NCBI GenBank assembly: GCA_946621465.1
Contig: CAMOOO010000014.1
Coordinates: 1-32,000 of the forward strand
Source of the DNA: an uncultured Clostridia bacterium
GTDB lineage: Bacteria > Bacillota > Clostridia > Christensenellales > DTU072
DNA length: 32,000 nt
Direction: 5' to 3'
In this document: positions 23,609-31,829 of the stretch, piece by piece
Numbering within the stretch: the first letter of the stretch is position 1
Layout: each line of letters starts with the position of its first letter
Notes under the pieces: generated by a model
What the model saw: only the letters and a program-made list of their open reading frames with translations
What the model was told of the DNA's origin: nothing
Database searches by the model: none
Made by a program: the position numbers and the translations under genes

Positions 23609-24016
23609 TTAACGTTTGCTGAACTGCGGAGCTTTTCTTGCTTTGTGGAGACCGTATTTCTTTCTTTCTTTCATTCTCGGGTCTCTGGTGAGGAAACCGG
23701 CTTTTTTCAGCTCGGAACGGAGTTCCGGATCGGCTTCGCACAGGGCTCTGGCGATACCGTGGCGGACAGCTCCCGCCTGTCCGGTGAGGCCGCCGCCTTT
23801 TACATTAACGATAACTTCGTATTTATCGGTGGTAGAAGTCAGCTCGAGAGCCTGATTGACGATATAACGCTGAGCGTCCAAGGGGAAATATTCTTCTACG
23901 CTCTTTTTATTGACCATCATGGGAGCGGTGCCCGGGATGAGACGTACGCGAGCAACGGCTTTCTTACGTCTGCCGACACCCCAATATTGAACTTTCTTTA
24001 CGATTTTCTTTGCCAT
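23609..24016 (-). CDS. rpsI: 30S ribosomal protein S9
   Basis: The 135-residue protein contains [19 protein letters not shown] near the N terminus and ends [17 protein letters not shown], the classic S9 tail that reaches the P-site tRNA. Length and motifs are standard. It starts 14 bp after the rplM stop, the usual rplM-rpsI pair. Confidence 0.98.
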   Translation of the reverse strand: MAKKIVKKVQYWGVGRRKKAVARVRLIPGTAPMMVNKKSVEEYFPLDAQRYIVNQALELTSTTDKYEVIVNVKGGGLTGQAGAVRHGIARALCEADPELRSELKKAGFLTRDPRMKERKKYGLHKARKAPQFSKR

Positions 24017-24030
24017 AATTTCACCTCGGA

Positions 24031-24462
24031 TTAGTCAAGAGTAATGGGTTTGGGTTGTTGAGCTTCTTGTTTATGCTCGGCACCTTTGTAGACAAAGAGT
24101 TTTTTGATCATGCTTCTGCCCAAAGAATTCTTCGGGAGCATACCTTTGACTGCTTTGGTCAAAGCAAAATCACTCTTTTCCGCCATCAATTTGTCATATC
24201 TGATCTGTTTCAGACCGCCGATGTAACCGGTGTGATAGGTGTAGTATTTTTGTTTTTCCTTATTACCGGTGAGGATGATTTTATCGGTGTTGATAACGAT
24301 CACATAGTCGCCGGTATCAACGTTGGGGGTATACGTCGGTTTGGTCTTTCCTTTTAAAATAGAGGCAACCCTGGATGCCACTCTACCGAGAGGAAGTCCG
24401 GCCGCGTCGAGTACGAACCACTCTCTTTTGATATCTTCGGGTTTCGCCATGTAAGATTTCAT
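24031..24462 (-). CDS. rplM: 50S ribosomal protein L13
   Basis: The 143-residue protein contains [16 protein letters not shown] and a [10 protein letters not shown] segment, both diagnostic of L13, an early-assembling 50S protein. I start it at the ATG at 24462 because AGGAGAAT lies 4 nt upstream and this gives the normal length; the in-frame start at 24489 adds nine residues without support. Its promoter lies at 24555-24583, leaving a leader of about 85 nt. Confidence 0.97.
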   Translation of the reverse strand: MKSYMAKPEDIKREWFVLDAAGLPLGRVASRVASILKGKTKPTYTPNVDTGDYVIVINTDKIILTGNKEKQKYYTYHTGYIGGLKQIRYDKLMAEKSDFALTKAVKGMLPKNSLGRSMIKKLFVYKGAEHKQEAQQPKPITLD

Positions 24463-24548
24463 GAGTATTCTCCTTAATAATTTTTTCATTGCGCATGGAC
24501 TGTCGGGAAAAAAATGAGGGGCTAATTCATTGGTTTCCCAATTTACGC
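24463..24548 (-). promoter_or_regulatory. rplM 5' leader, possible L13 autoregulatory leader
   Basis: Between the predicted start and the rplM ATG, the transcript holds a small hairpin ATTGG-GAAA-CCAAT and GGG/CCC runs that could pair around it. Firmicutes have a known L13 leader RNA, but I cannot match its consensus by eye. Confidence 0.3.
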
Positions 24549-24554
24549 GTGAAT

Positions 24555-24583
24555 ATAATAATACATGAAAGATACTTTGTCAA
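24555..24583 (-). promoter_or_regulatory. rplM-rpsI promoter
   Basis: Minus-strand TTGACA (24578-24583), a 17-bp spacer and TATTAT (24555-24560). Confidence 0.75.
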
Positions 24584-24589
24584 CCGATT

Positions 24590-24729
24590 TTATCCATTTT
24601 TTCACAAATTTTTCACAAAATCAATAAAAAATTGCACTCTGCGATTTTTGCCGTTTCCGCGCGTTTTTCCGTTTTATTTCCCCGATTCCTTTCCGCGCGT
24701 TCCGCGCACAAATTCTGCGCGCAAAATAA
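24590..24729. other. Intergenic stretch between the rplM promoter and the htpG terminator
   Basis: About 140 bp upstream of rplM with no gene or clear signal. Several GCGCG-containing words (TTCCGCGCG, CTGCGCGC) recur between 24655 and 24725 but form no regular array that I can define. Confidence 0.4.
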
Positions 24730-24769
24730 AAAAAGCAGATCGCGCACATAAAGAAACGGTCTGCTTTTT
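24725..24769 (-). terminator. Terminator of htpG
   Basis: AAAAAGCAGA (24730-24739) pairs with TCTGCTTTTT (24760-24769) around a 20-nt loop. On the minus strand a run of T follows. It lies about 25 bp past the htpG stop. Confidence 0.8.
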
Positions 24770-24793
24770 ATTGATAAAATCAATAAACAGTGC

Positions 24794-26650
24794 TTAGATC
24801 AGCTCGCAAACGAGTTCGGCAAGTCTGGTCGGACTTTCGATCGCCATGCCCTCGATGAGGAGCGCCTGGTTATATAGGATTTCGGTGATCTTTTCCGCTT
24901 TTTCTTTGTCTTCGGCAAAAGCCTGCTGTAATTTTTCGTAAATGGGGTGATTTCCGTTGATTTCCAGCACTTTTTGCGCCTTGACGCCCTCTGCCGGCGC
25001 GTCGGGCAGCTTATTGAGGACCTTTTCCATCTCCATGGAGACCTCGCCTTTGGTGCTGAAACATACCGGATGGGTCTTCATCCGCGAAGAAATCTTCACT
25101 TCGGCAACTTTGTCGCCCAATTTTTCCTTCATAAAGTCGGTAAGTTCCTTATTTTCGACGACCGCTTCCGCTTCGTCGATGCCTAAATCGCTGCTTGCAA
25201 CCGATTTAAACTCTTTTTCGGCGTAAGTTCCCAGCACCCGGAGAGCAAATTCGTCGATGTCTTCGGTCAAACAAAGGATGTCGAAACCGCTATCCAGCAC
25301 CTTTTCGCACTGCGGAAGAGCCTTGATCGCCTCGATCGACGAGCCTGTCGCGTAATAAATATACTTTTGACTGTCGCCCATTTTGTCCACATATTCCTGC
25401 AAAGTGACCTGTTTGTCCTCTTTTATCGAGTGGAACAGCACTAAATCCTTCAGCGTTTCTTTATTTGCACCCCAACTGTCGTAGATGCCGTATTTCAGCT
25501 GCGTTGCGAAGCCTTTATAGAACTTTTCGTACTTTTCGCGGTCTTTTTGCAACAATTCCACCAATTTATCCTTAATCTTCTTCTCGATATTGGAGGCTAT
25601 CTTCTTCAGCCTGTAATTTTGTTGAATTGTTTCACGTGAAACATTTAACGTCAATTCGCTGTCGACCAGACCTTTGACGAACCCAAAGTAATCCGGGAGC
25701 AAATCTTTGCAACAATCGGTGATCAAAACGCCGTCGGTGTAGAGCTTCAGACCCTTCTCATAATTCTTGGTATAATAGTTGAATTGGGGGTGGGAGGGGA
25801 TGAATAGCAGCGCCTTATACGACACCGCGCCTTCTACCGAAGTGTGGATGACGGCGATGGGGTCTTCCATGTCGTAAAAGTTATCTTTATAGAAGGAATT
25901 GTACTCTTTTTCGTCAATTTCAGACTTATTTTTCTTCCAAAGAGGAACCATGGAATTGAGGGTTTCCGCCTCTTTATACTCCGTTTCTTTGGCGTCGTCG
26001 CCCTCTCCTTCGGTCTTATAATGGGTGGTTTCCATACGGATGGGATAGCGGATATAATCGGAGTATTTTTTGACCAGTTCTCGGATCTCGTATTCCTCGA
26101 GATATTTGCCGTATTTTTCCTCTTCGGTATCCGGTCTGAGGTGCATAATAATGGTGGTACCGTGTCCGTCGCGCTCTGCCGGCTTGATTTCGTACCCTTC
26201 GCTGCCGTTGCTCGTCCATTTGTTGGCTTCTTCCGCTCCATAAGCTCTGCTTATGACGTCCACTTTATCGCTGACCATAAAGGCGGAATAAAAGCCTACG
26301 CCGAATTGCCCGATGATATTGATATCCTCTTTGGCTTCGTTGTTTTTCTTAAATTCCTGCGAGCCGCTTTTTGCGATAACGCCGAGGTTATTGTCCAGTT
26401 CCTCCGCCGTCATACCGATACCGTTATCGCTGATCGTCAGCGTGCGCGCCTCTTTGTCCGCTTTGATTTCAATGGAAAAATCCTCGCGAGAAAGTCCACT
26501 GATTCCGTCGGTCAAACTTTTATAATAAAGTTTGTCGATAGCATCGCTGGCGTTACTGAGGATCTCACGAATAAATATCTCTTTGTGCGTATAGATAGAA
26601 TTGATCATCAAATCAAGAATCTTTTGGGATTCCGTCTTAAACTTTTTCAT
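24794..26650 (-). CDS. htpG: Molecular chaperone HtpG (bacterial Hsp90)
   Basis: HtpG is a dimeric ATP-dependent chaperone of late-stage folding. The 618-residue protein opens MKKFKTESQKILDLMINSIY and has the GHKL ATP-binding motifs IREILSNASDAIDKL, DNGIGM and GQFGVGFYSAFM, then the middle domain with NVSRETIQQN and the C-terminal dimer domain. I start it at the ATG at 26650, preceded 8 nt upstream by GGAGG; longer frames run back through the operator and promoter and are not credible. It is monocistronic, with a CIRCE-like operator overlapping the promoter and its own terminator. HrcA control of htpG is not the Bacillus subtilis pattern. Confidence 0.97.
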   Translation of the reverse strand: MKKFKTESQKILDLMINSIYTHKEIFIREILSNASDAIDKLYYKSLTDGISGLSREDFSIEIKADKEARTLTISDNGIGMTAEELDNNLGVIAKSGSQEFKKNNEAKEDINIIGQFGVGFYSAFMVSDKVDVISRAYGAEEANKWTSNGSEGYEIKPAERDGHGTTIIMHLRPDTEEEKYGKYLEEYEIRELVKKYSDYIRYPIRMETTHYKTEGEGDDAKETEYKEAETLNSMVPLWKKNKSEIDEKEYNSFYKDNFYDMEDPIAVIHTSVEGAVSYKALLFIPSHPQFNYYTKNYEKGLKLYTDGVLITDCCKDLLPDYFGFVKGLVDSELTLNVSRETIQQNYRLKKIASNIEKKIKDKLVELLQKDREKYEKFYKGFATQLKYGIYDSWGANKETLKDLVLFHSIKEDKQVTLQEYVDKMGDSQKYIYYATGSSIEAIKALPQCEKVLDSGFDILCLTEDIDEFALRVLGTYAEKEFKSVASSDLGIDEAEAVVENKELTDFMKEKLGDKVAEVKISSRMKTHPVCFSTKGEVSMEMEKVLNKLPDAPAEGVKAQKVLEINGNHPIYEKLQQAFAEDKEKAEKITEILYNQALLIEGMAIESPTRLAELVCELI

Positions 26651-26676
26651 CTTCTTACCTCCGAATATGTTCATTT

Positions 26677-26703
26677 TTAGCAGTCTATCTGTCTGACTGC
26701 TAA
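26677..26703 (-). promoter_or_regulatory. CIRCE-like operator of htpG
   Basis: A perfect inverted repeat TTAGCAGTC-N9-GACTGCTAA with exact CIRCE geometry differs from the consensus only by C/G swaps at one symmetric position. It starts 2 bp after the -10 box and lies 26 bp before the start codon. The right half-site is identical to that at hsp20. Confidence 0.85.
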
Positions 26704-26705
26704 TT

Positions 26706-26734
26706 ATTATATACCCCTCTCTCTCGTTTGGCAA
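26706..26734 (-). promoter_or_regulatory. htpG promoter
   Basis: Minus-strand TTGCCA (26729-26734), a 17-bp spacer and a perfect TATAAT (26706-26711), directly abutting the CIRCE-like operator. Confidence 0.8.
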
Positions 26735-26856
26735 GTATTTTTTTGACTTTTTAGCATAAATTTATGTCGTCGCGGCCGTTTATCTTTTATTATGCCCTTC
26801 TTTTCGTCCAAAAGCCCCCTATTTGCCAAAAGCATACAAGAAAACGTATATGAAAA

Positions 26857-26882
26857 TAAAAAACGGACTTTAATAAGCCCGT
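26857..26882 (-). terminator. Terminator of the ROK-SIS-Lrp-aminotransferase operon
   Basis: ACGGACTT (26863-26870) pairs with AAGCCCGT (26875-26882), with one G-U pair on the transcript and a 4-nt loop. On the minus strand a T-rich run follows. It lies about 30 bp past the aminotransferase stop. Confidence 0.75.
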
Positions 26883-26910
26883 CTTTATTTTTACTGTGAA
26901 TGAAAAGAAA

Positions 26911-28089
26911 TTATAAGGTTTCCGTAAAGTGTTTGATCTTTTCCATCGCGGTGGTCAGATCTTTGATGCTATAGGCGTAGGAGATGCGGACGTTATACAT
27001 TCCGCTGTCACCGAAAGCTCCGCCGGGGACGACGGCGACTTTTTCCTTGCGGAAGAGTTCGTTTGCGAATTCTTCTCCCGTCATGCCGAATTTTTTGACG
27101 GACGGGAAGGCGTAGAAGGCGCCTTGCGGCTCAAAACAGTCCATACCGGCTTTTTTCAGCTCGTTTAATAAAAACCTGCGGCGGAAGTCGTATTGTTCTT
27201 TCATGCGCTTTACAGAGGCAAAATCGTCCTCTAGACCGGTTTCCAGGCAGGCGATACCGCAGTACTGCGAGGGCGTGGGGGCGCACATGATGACGTATTG
27301 ATGGATTTTATACATACAGTAGATGATCGGCTCCGGTCCGCAGATGTATCCGAGCCGCCACCCGGTCATAGCGAAGGCTTTGGAGAAGCCGTTAATAACC
27401 AGCGTCCGTTCTTTCATGCCTTCGACGGAGGCAATAGAGATATGTCCTTTGTTAGTGTAGGTCAGTTCGCTGTATATTTCGTCGCTTAAAACGAGGATAT
27501 TTCGTTTTATACACACTTCGGCGATCTTTTTGAGGTCATCTTCCTCCAAAATAGCTCCGGTGGGGTTGTTTGGATAGGGCAGAACGAGAACTTTCGTCCT
27601 CTCCGTGCAGAGTCTGTCGACGTCTTCGGCTTTCACGCGGAAGTTATTTTCTTCGTAGCACGGCACCGGAATCGGTTTGCCACCGGCAAGAAGAACGCAG
27701 GGGCTATAAGAAACGTACGAAGGCGATGGGATCAGCACTTCGTCATCCCTTTCCAGTGTGGCGCGGAGCGCCAGGTCTATCCCCTCGCTTCCGCCTACGG
27801 TGACGATGATCTCTTTTTCCGGGATATAAGCAACGTTATACCGCGTGCGGTAATAATCGGAGATCAAGCGCCTGAGTTTGATCATGCCTTTATTCGCCGA
27901 ATACTGCGTCAGTCCCTTTTCTATTTGACGCACGGCGAAGTCGCGCCCCTCTTTGGGGGTGTCAAAGTCCGGTTCGCCCACGCCTAAAGAGATAGCGTCG
28001 GGCGACTCGGCAACGATATCGAAAAACTTTCGGATACCGGACGGTTGCAGCTCGGAAACGGTCTTTCCGATAAAACGAGTATAATCCAT
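26911..28089 (-). CDS. Class I/II PLP aminotransferase (aspartate aminotransferase-like)
   Basis: The 392-residue protein is a fold-type I aminotransferase. It has the family sequence SLGVGEPDFDTP near the N terminus, the PNNPTG motif (about 173-178), D203 and Y206, and the PLP lysine K237 in NGFSKAFAMTGWRLGY. The closest sub-family is the aromatic/aspartate or PatA-like group, but the amino acid used cannot be read from sequence. It begins 2 bp after the Lrp/AsnC gene with no clear ribosome binding site, so translation is probably coupled. Pairing with an Lrp-type regulator suggests local control by an amino acid. Confidence 0.93.
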   Translation of the reverse strand: MDYTRFIGKTVSELQPSGIRKFFDIVAESPDAISLGVGEPDFDTPKEGRDFAVRQIEKGLTQYSANKGMIKLRRLISDYYRTRYNVAYIPEKEIIVTVGGSEGIDLALRATLERDDEVLIPSPSYVSYSPCVLLAGGKPIPVPCYEENNFRVKAEDVDRLCTERTKVLVLPYPNNPTGAILEEDDLKKIAEVCIKRNILVLSDEIYSELTYTNKGHISIASVEGMKERTLVINGFSKAFAMTGWRLGYICGPEPIIYCMYKIHQYVIMCAPTPSQYCGIACLETGLEDDFASVKRMKEQYDFRRRFLLNELKKAGMDCFEPQGAFYAFPSVKKFGMTGEEFANELFRKEKVAVVPGGAFGDSGMYNVRISYAYSIKDLTTAMEKIKHFTETL

Positions 28090-28091
28090 GA

Positions 28092-28586
28092 TTATTCGGA
28101 AACGAAGAGTTGTCTCTTTTTCGCGCCGACACTTTCGGTGCAGACGCCGTCCTCTTTGTACCTTTTCATGATAAAGTGGGTTGCCGTGGACGTTACGCCT
28201 TCGATAGAAGAAAGTTTTTCTCCCACAAAAGAAGAGATCTCTCTCAGCGTTTTTCCTTCCAGGCGAATGGCAAGATCATAGGTGCCGCTCATAAGGTAAA
28301 CCGCTTTTACTTCGTCGAACTGGGCGATCCTGTCGGCAAAGGAATCAAATCCGCTCCTCGCCTGCGGCGTAACTTTGACCTCGATCAACGCGCTGACGCT
28401 GTCTTCGTCGATGATTTCCGGATTGATGACGGCGGTGTATTTAATGATAGCGCCCTTTTGTTCCAGTCCGCGGACCATCGCTTTTACCGTCTCTTCGTCA
28501 CTCCCCACCATAACTGCCAATTCTTCTGCGGAATAGCGGGCGTTGTCCTGCAACAAAGCCAGTATTTTATTCTCCATTTCGGTCAT
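28092..28586 (-). CDS. Lrp/AsnC family transcriptional regulator
   Basis: The 164-residue protein has an N-terminal helix-turn-helix (about 1-60, opening MENKILALLQDNARYSAEELA) and a RAM ligand-binding domain (about 65-145) with AVYLMSGTYDLAIRLEG. Such regulators bind amino acids and form octamers. The first ATG at 28586 has AGGAGG 6 nt upstream, so I prefer it to the ATG three codons later. The gene lies 17 bp after the SIS gene and 2 bp before the aminotransferase, its likely functional partner. Confidence 0.93.
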   Translation of the reverse strand: MTEMENKILALLQDNARYSAEELAVMVGSDEETVKAMVRGLEQKGAIIKYTAVINPEIIDEDSVSALIEVKVTPQARSGFDSFADRIAQFDEVKAVYLMSGTYDLAIRLEGKTLREISSFVGEKLSSIEGVTSTATHFIMKRYKEDGVCTESVGAKKRQLFVSE

Positions 28587-28603
28587 ACTCTACCTCCTGT
28601 TTT

Positions 28604-29245
28604 TCAATAATAAAATTCCCCTTCAAGCATCGCGCAAAGGCAATGGTATACGGGTAAATGTAATTCTTGTACTTTGTACGTCTCCGTTTCGGGGACGGCT
28701 ATCGTCACGTCGGATAGTTCGCTCAGCTTCGAGCTTCTTTCCCCCGTCAAAGACACCGTGACAAGTCCCATCGCCCTGGCCAGCGTCGCGGCGAGAACAC
28801 AATTCCGGCTATTTCCCGACGTGGAGATGCACAGCAGTACGTCCCCCTGCTTTGCCGCGCCGAACAGTGCCTGTGCCAGCGCCGCGTCGGCCGCCGCGTC
28901 ATTCTCATAGGCGGATAAAAGCGAGGAGTTTTCATTCAGACTGAACACCGGGAGCGCCCTCTCCAAATGTTCGATCAGGTACTCTCCGTTTTCTCCGAGC
29001 AGGGATAGTTTATCCCTCGTCTCCTCGGTAACGGGTCTGGGGAGCCGAAAACTTTTTCTCAGTTCTCCCACAATATGCCGCCCGTCCGCATCACTGCCGC
29101 CGTTGCCGCAGGTAAACAGACTGTGTCCGCTCTCTAAAGCGTCGTAAATGAGCTTAAAGGATTCCGAAATGCTCTCTTTGGACCCCGTAAGCTGCGGATA
29201 TTTATTTATCAGCGTATCCAAAACGCTTTGCGTATACTCTTTCAT
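28604..29245 (-). CDS. SIS-domain sugar-phosphate isomerase, GmhA/DiaA-like
   Basis: The 213-residue protein has a single SIS domain with CGNGGSDADGRHIVGEL (46-62), the phosphate-binding loop ISTSGNSRN (140-148) and QELHLPVYHCLC (193-204). This matches sedoheptulose-7-phosphate isomerase (GmhA), including counterparts of its catalytic Glu (E61) and His (H196). No other heptose gene (gmhB, hddA or hddC) is here, so the true substrate may be another sugar phosphate. The start overlaps the ROK stop (ATGA), indicating coupling and suggesting that it acts on the product of that kinase. Confidence 0.85.
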   Translation of the reverse strand: MKEYTQSVLDTLINKYPQLTGSKESISESFKLIYDALESGHSLFTCGNGGSDADGRHIVGELRKSFRLPRPVTEETRDKLSLLGENGEYLIEHLERALPVFSLNENSSLLSAYENDAAADAALAQALFGAAKQGDVLLCISTSGNSRNCVLAATLARAMGLVTVSLTGERSSKLSELSDVTIAVPETETYKVQELHLPVYHCLCAMLEGEFYY

Positions 29246-30183
29246 TCCGCCTCCATTGCCGCCGAAATCGCCGCATAGTCGCCGATGTTTTCGCTAAGAC
29301 GCGCCGGCAAAACTTTGCACACGCTCGCCGTATGCGGCAACGCTTCTTTTTTTATGACCTCGTACATTGTCGGGTCGAGTAGATCGTGGCTGCGCATATA
29401 CACGCCGCCGATGACGATCACTTCCGGATTGAGAATATCCATGAGGTAGGCAATGCCTTTCCCCAGTATCCTTCCGCTCTTTCTGTAAACCCCGAGGCAG
29501 TCTTTATCCCCCTCGTGCGCCAGCTCGGCAATCAGCTTCGCCGTGATATCGTCTATACTCTTCACCCTCTTACCTAACGCGCAATCGGGCTTTTTCCGGA
29601 CGAGTTCTTTTCCCAGGTCCGCAATACCGCTTCCGCTGCAAAAACTCTCCCACGCTCCCTTCTTGCCGTAATGCACCGGTCCGGAAGACAGCATTCTCAA
29701 GTGTCCAACTTCGCCGGCGTTGCCGTTGGTCCCCGAGTATAATTTTCCGTTCAAGATCAGTCCTGCGCCCAGCCCCGTGCCAAAGGTCATGAACACCATG
29801 TTTTTGCACCCCACGCCTGCGCCGAAGTGCCATTCCGCCAGAGCGGATGCGTTGGCGTCGTTAAGGAGTTTTGCCTTGCTACCCGTCCTTTTTTCAAAGA
29901 ACTCGACAATCTCCACGTGGTCCCATCCGGGCAGATTGGGCGGTCCGAGAACAATTCCTCTTTCTTCGTCGAGAGGTCCGCCGCAACTGATGCCGACGCT
30001 CCCTTTGCCGTATTTTTTCAACATGGGCGACAGAAGCAAGTAGAGCCGTTCCATTACGCCGTTCGGGTCGTTTTTTGGCGTAGGGAAAGCCTCTTTTTGC
30101 AAAATAGCGATCTCCCCGTCCGCGACGTTCGCCGCCGTAACCGCGCACTTCGTTCCGCCGATATCAATGCCGTAATAGATCAT
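29242..30183 (-). CDS. ROK family sugar kinase lacking the usual zinc cysteines
   Basis: The 313-residue protein has the ROK ATP-binding start YYGIDIGGTKCAVT (3-16), the catalytic Asp D109 in LLNDANASALAEW, FGTGLGAGLI and GNAGEVGH (154-161). ROK kinases usually follow with CxCGxxGCxE, which binds zinc. Here that stretch reads VHYGKKGAWE (170-179), so all three Cys are replaced by V170, Y172 and A177 while the Glu is kept. The enzyme may still phosphorylate glucose, mannose or an amino sugar, but the sugar cannot be named. AGGGGAG precedes the ATG. It is the first gene of a four-gene operon. Confidence 0.9.
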   Translation of the reverse strand: MIYYGIDIGGTKCAVTAANVADGEIAILQKEAFPTPKNDPNGVMERLYLLLSPMLKKYGKGSVGISCGGPLDEERGIVLGPPNLPGWDHVEIVEFFEKRTGSKAKLLNDANASALAEWHFGAGVGCKNMVFMTFGTGLGAGLILNGKLYSGTNGNAGEVGHLRMLSSGPVHYGKKGAWESFCSGSGIADLGKELVRKKPDCALGKRVKSIDDITAKLIAELAHEGDKDCLGVYRKSGRILGKGIAYLMDILNPEVIVIGGVYMRSHDLLDPTMYEVIKKEALPHTASVCKVLPARLSENIGDYAAISAAMEAE

Positions 30184-30213
30184 TTCTCTCCCCTGAACTT
30201 TGGATTATTTATT

Positions 30214-30242
30214 ATGATACCACAAAAAGTATAAATATACAA
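30214..30242 (-). promoter_or_regulatory. Possible promoter of the ROK operon
   Basis: Minus-strand TTGTAT (30237-30242), a 17-bp spacer and TATCAT (30214-30219) lie 30 bp before the ROK start. The -35 box is weak. No terminator separates this site from the upstream GH63 gene, so read-through is also possible. Confidence 0.4.
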
Positions 30243-30264
30243 AATATTTTTGCGGTTTTGAACG

Positions 30265-31497
30265 CTATTTCTCCTCGTCCAGCCGAGCGCAAATCATTTC
30301 TATCGTAAAAACCGACGACCACCCAAAGCCGTGCGCTCCCAGTCCCTTCCCTGTTTTCGGGTTGTAATTCTCATAGATGGTGCGCCTGTTTTTATCCACA
30401 AAGTGCAGTATCGTCTCCCGAATTTGCTCGGAAAGTTCCCTAAAGCCATACTTATATAGCCCTTCCACCGCCCAGTAAACGTAGTTGAGCCACACCGGTC
30501 CGCGCCAGTATTTTACAGGGTTAAAGGTGCGATCGTCAAAGGCAACCGTCGGCATGGACGGGAAGAACTTTTTGCTGTCCGCAGCAACGGCAGCGACCCT
30601 TTCCGCCTGCTCTTTCGTCGCACATTCGGCAAAAAGCGGCACGAAATGAGCGGACGACATCACGTAAGAAAATTCGTCCGTGAACCGGTCCTTATCCAGA
30701 TACATTCCGCGCTCCTCGCACCATAAATGCTCGTTTATCTTCCTCTTTGTCTCCTCTTTTCTTCCTAACCAATGCTCTTCCTCTCTGCTTCCCAGCTCCT
30801 TTGCCATAAACGCCATAGCGTCGTAAAAAAGCACCATAAAGGCGTTGAGGTCAACGGCGAGGTACTGGCTCACCCCATCGTCCCAACGGGGAGAATTATC
30901 CATTCCCGACTCCCACCTTTGATGCGTCAGCCAGTGTTCGTCGATTTTTTCGGCGTCATAATAAAACAATCCGTATTTTTCATCAAATCGCTTCGTATGC
31001 CAAAAATTCTCATTCTTTTTATACCCCTCGTACGCCCTTTCCAGCCGCTCCCTGTTCGGCGACCGACGATATACCTGTACAAACGCCCACGGGAATACAG
31101 GTGGCTTGGAATAATTGTCCTTGATCTCCCCCTCCGAATGAAGCACGTCCGGGAACAGCCCGTTCGGGCGTTGATTTTTCAAAAATATCTCACACTGCTC
31201 GTAAGCAAGCTCGGGATCGAAACGCGACACGGCGTACGCATGAAAAGCACTATCCCAGTTCCACACCCCTCTGAAATGGCTCAGCGAAGGCACTATTCCG
31301 CGATAATCGCCCCACGTGCCGCCGTTCCCCAACATAATATTGTTCGCCAAAATCTTCGACGCACGGTCCAAAAGACGCATATCCCTTGCGGAAATGCCCT
31401 TTTTACCCATCTTCTCCATCCACTGCAAGCGTATTGCATCCTCTTCCTTCCTGACCTTCCTTGCCGCCAAATATTCGGCAAAAGAACCTCTCTTCAT
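30265..31497 (-). CDS. GH63-like (alpha/alpha)6 glycosidase, possibly glucosylglycerate or mannosylglycerate hydrolase
   Basis: The 410-residue protein resembles bacterial GH63/MGH-type enzymes, an (alpha/alpha)6 barrel group that removes alpha-linked glucose or mannose. Visible motifs are WNWDSAFHAY (79-88), RWESGMDNSPRWD (194-206) with the likely acid D200, and IYENYNPKTG (374-383) with the likely base E376. Characterised bacterial relatives include hydrolases of the osmolytes glucosylglycerate and mannosylglycerate. No signal peptide is present, so the substrate is taken up or made inside. The sugar kinase 81 bp downstream could phosphorylate the released hexose. Substrate is inferred only. 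Confidence 0.82.
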   Translation of the reverse strand: MKRGSFAEYLAARKVRKEEDAIRLQWMEKMGKKGISARDMRLLDRASKILANNIMLGNGGTWGDYRGIVPSLSHFRGVWNWDSAFHAYAVSRFDPELAYEQCEIFLKNQRPNGLFPDVLHSEGEIKDNYSKPPVFPWAFVQVYRRSPNRERLERAYEGYKKNENFWHTKRFDEKYGLFYYDAEKIDEHWLTHQRWESGMDNSPRWDDGVSQYLAVDLNAFMVLFYDAMAFMAKELGSREEEHWLGRKEETKRKINEHLWCEERGMYLDKDRFTDEFSYVMSSAHFVPLFAECATKEQAERVAAVAADSKKFFPSMPTVAFDDRTFNPVKYWRGPVWLNYVYWAVEGLYKYGFRELSEQIRETILHFVDKNRRTIYENYNPKTGKGLGAHGFGWSSVFTIEMICARLDEEK

Positions 31498-31620
31498 GCC
31501 CCATTCCTCCTCGTGCGAATAAACATGAATTCACAGCTATATTTTATAATAACACAAAAGATCAAATTGTACAGGATTTTTTAAAAAATGATATACCGGC
31601 AATGCAAAAGCACCATTTTT
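31498..31620 (-). other. Upstream region of the GH63-like gene
   Basis: An AT-rich gap between the rRNA terminator and the glycosidase start. GAGGAGG lies about 10 nt before the ATG. TGTACA followed 17-19 bp later by ATTATAA could be a promoter, but neither box is convincing. Confidence 0.35.
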
Positions 31621-31623
31621 GTA

Positions 31624-31652
31624 TAAAAAAATAACCGCCCTTACGGCGATTA
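31624..31652 (-). terminator. Terminator downstream of the 16S rRNA
   Basis: TAACCGCC (31632-31639) pairs with GGCGATTA (31645-31652) with one wobble pair and a 5-nt loop. On the minus strand TTTTTTTAT follows. It is placed to end the rRNA transcript about 180 nt past the 16S 3' end. Confidence 0.75.
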
Positions 31653-31829
31653 CCTATAATCAACTTTCTTCTATCCGAAAACACATTTACCTAACTGAGG
31701 AAAGGAATAATGGAACGTACTGTCCCAAGTTGTTAAATAATTTAGACTCTCGGCATTACCCGTTAGAGAAGTTACACCTAATTAAATCGATATAACCTCG
31801 ACAAGTTTGCAAGTGTTACCTTGCTCCTT
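31653..31829 (-). other. 16S rRNA trailer without tRNA or 23S
   Basis: About 177 nt between the 16S 3' end and the terminator. I see no cloverleaf, no 23S 5' sequence and no reading frame with a ribosome binding site. It probably holds the 16S 3' processing region. Confidence 0.5.

Noticed and set aside
26651..26734. N-terminal extension of HtpG
   Set aside because: It would place coding sequence over the promoter and CIRCE-like operator; the ATG at 26650 has GGAGG and the standard start.
31653..31829. tRNA or 23S sequence in the 16S downstream region
   Set aside because: No cloverleaf, no TTCGA-type T loop in context and no 23S 5' signature can be seen by eye.
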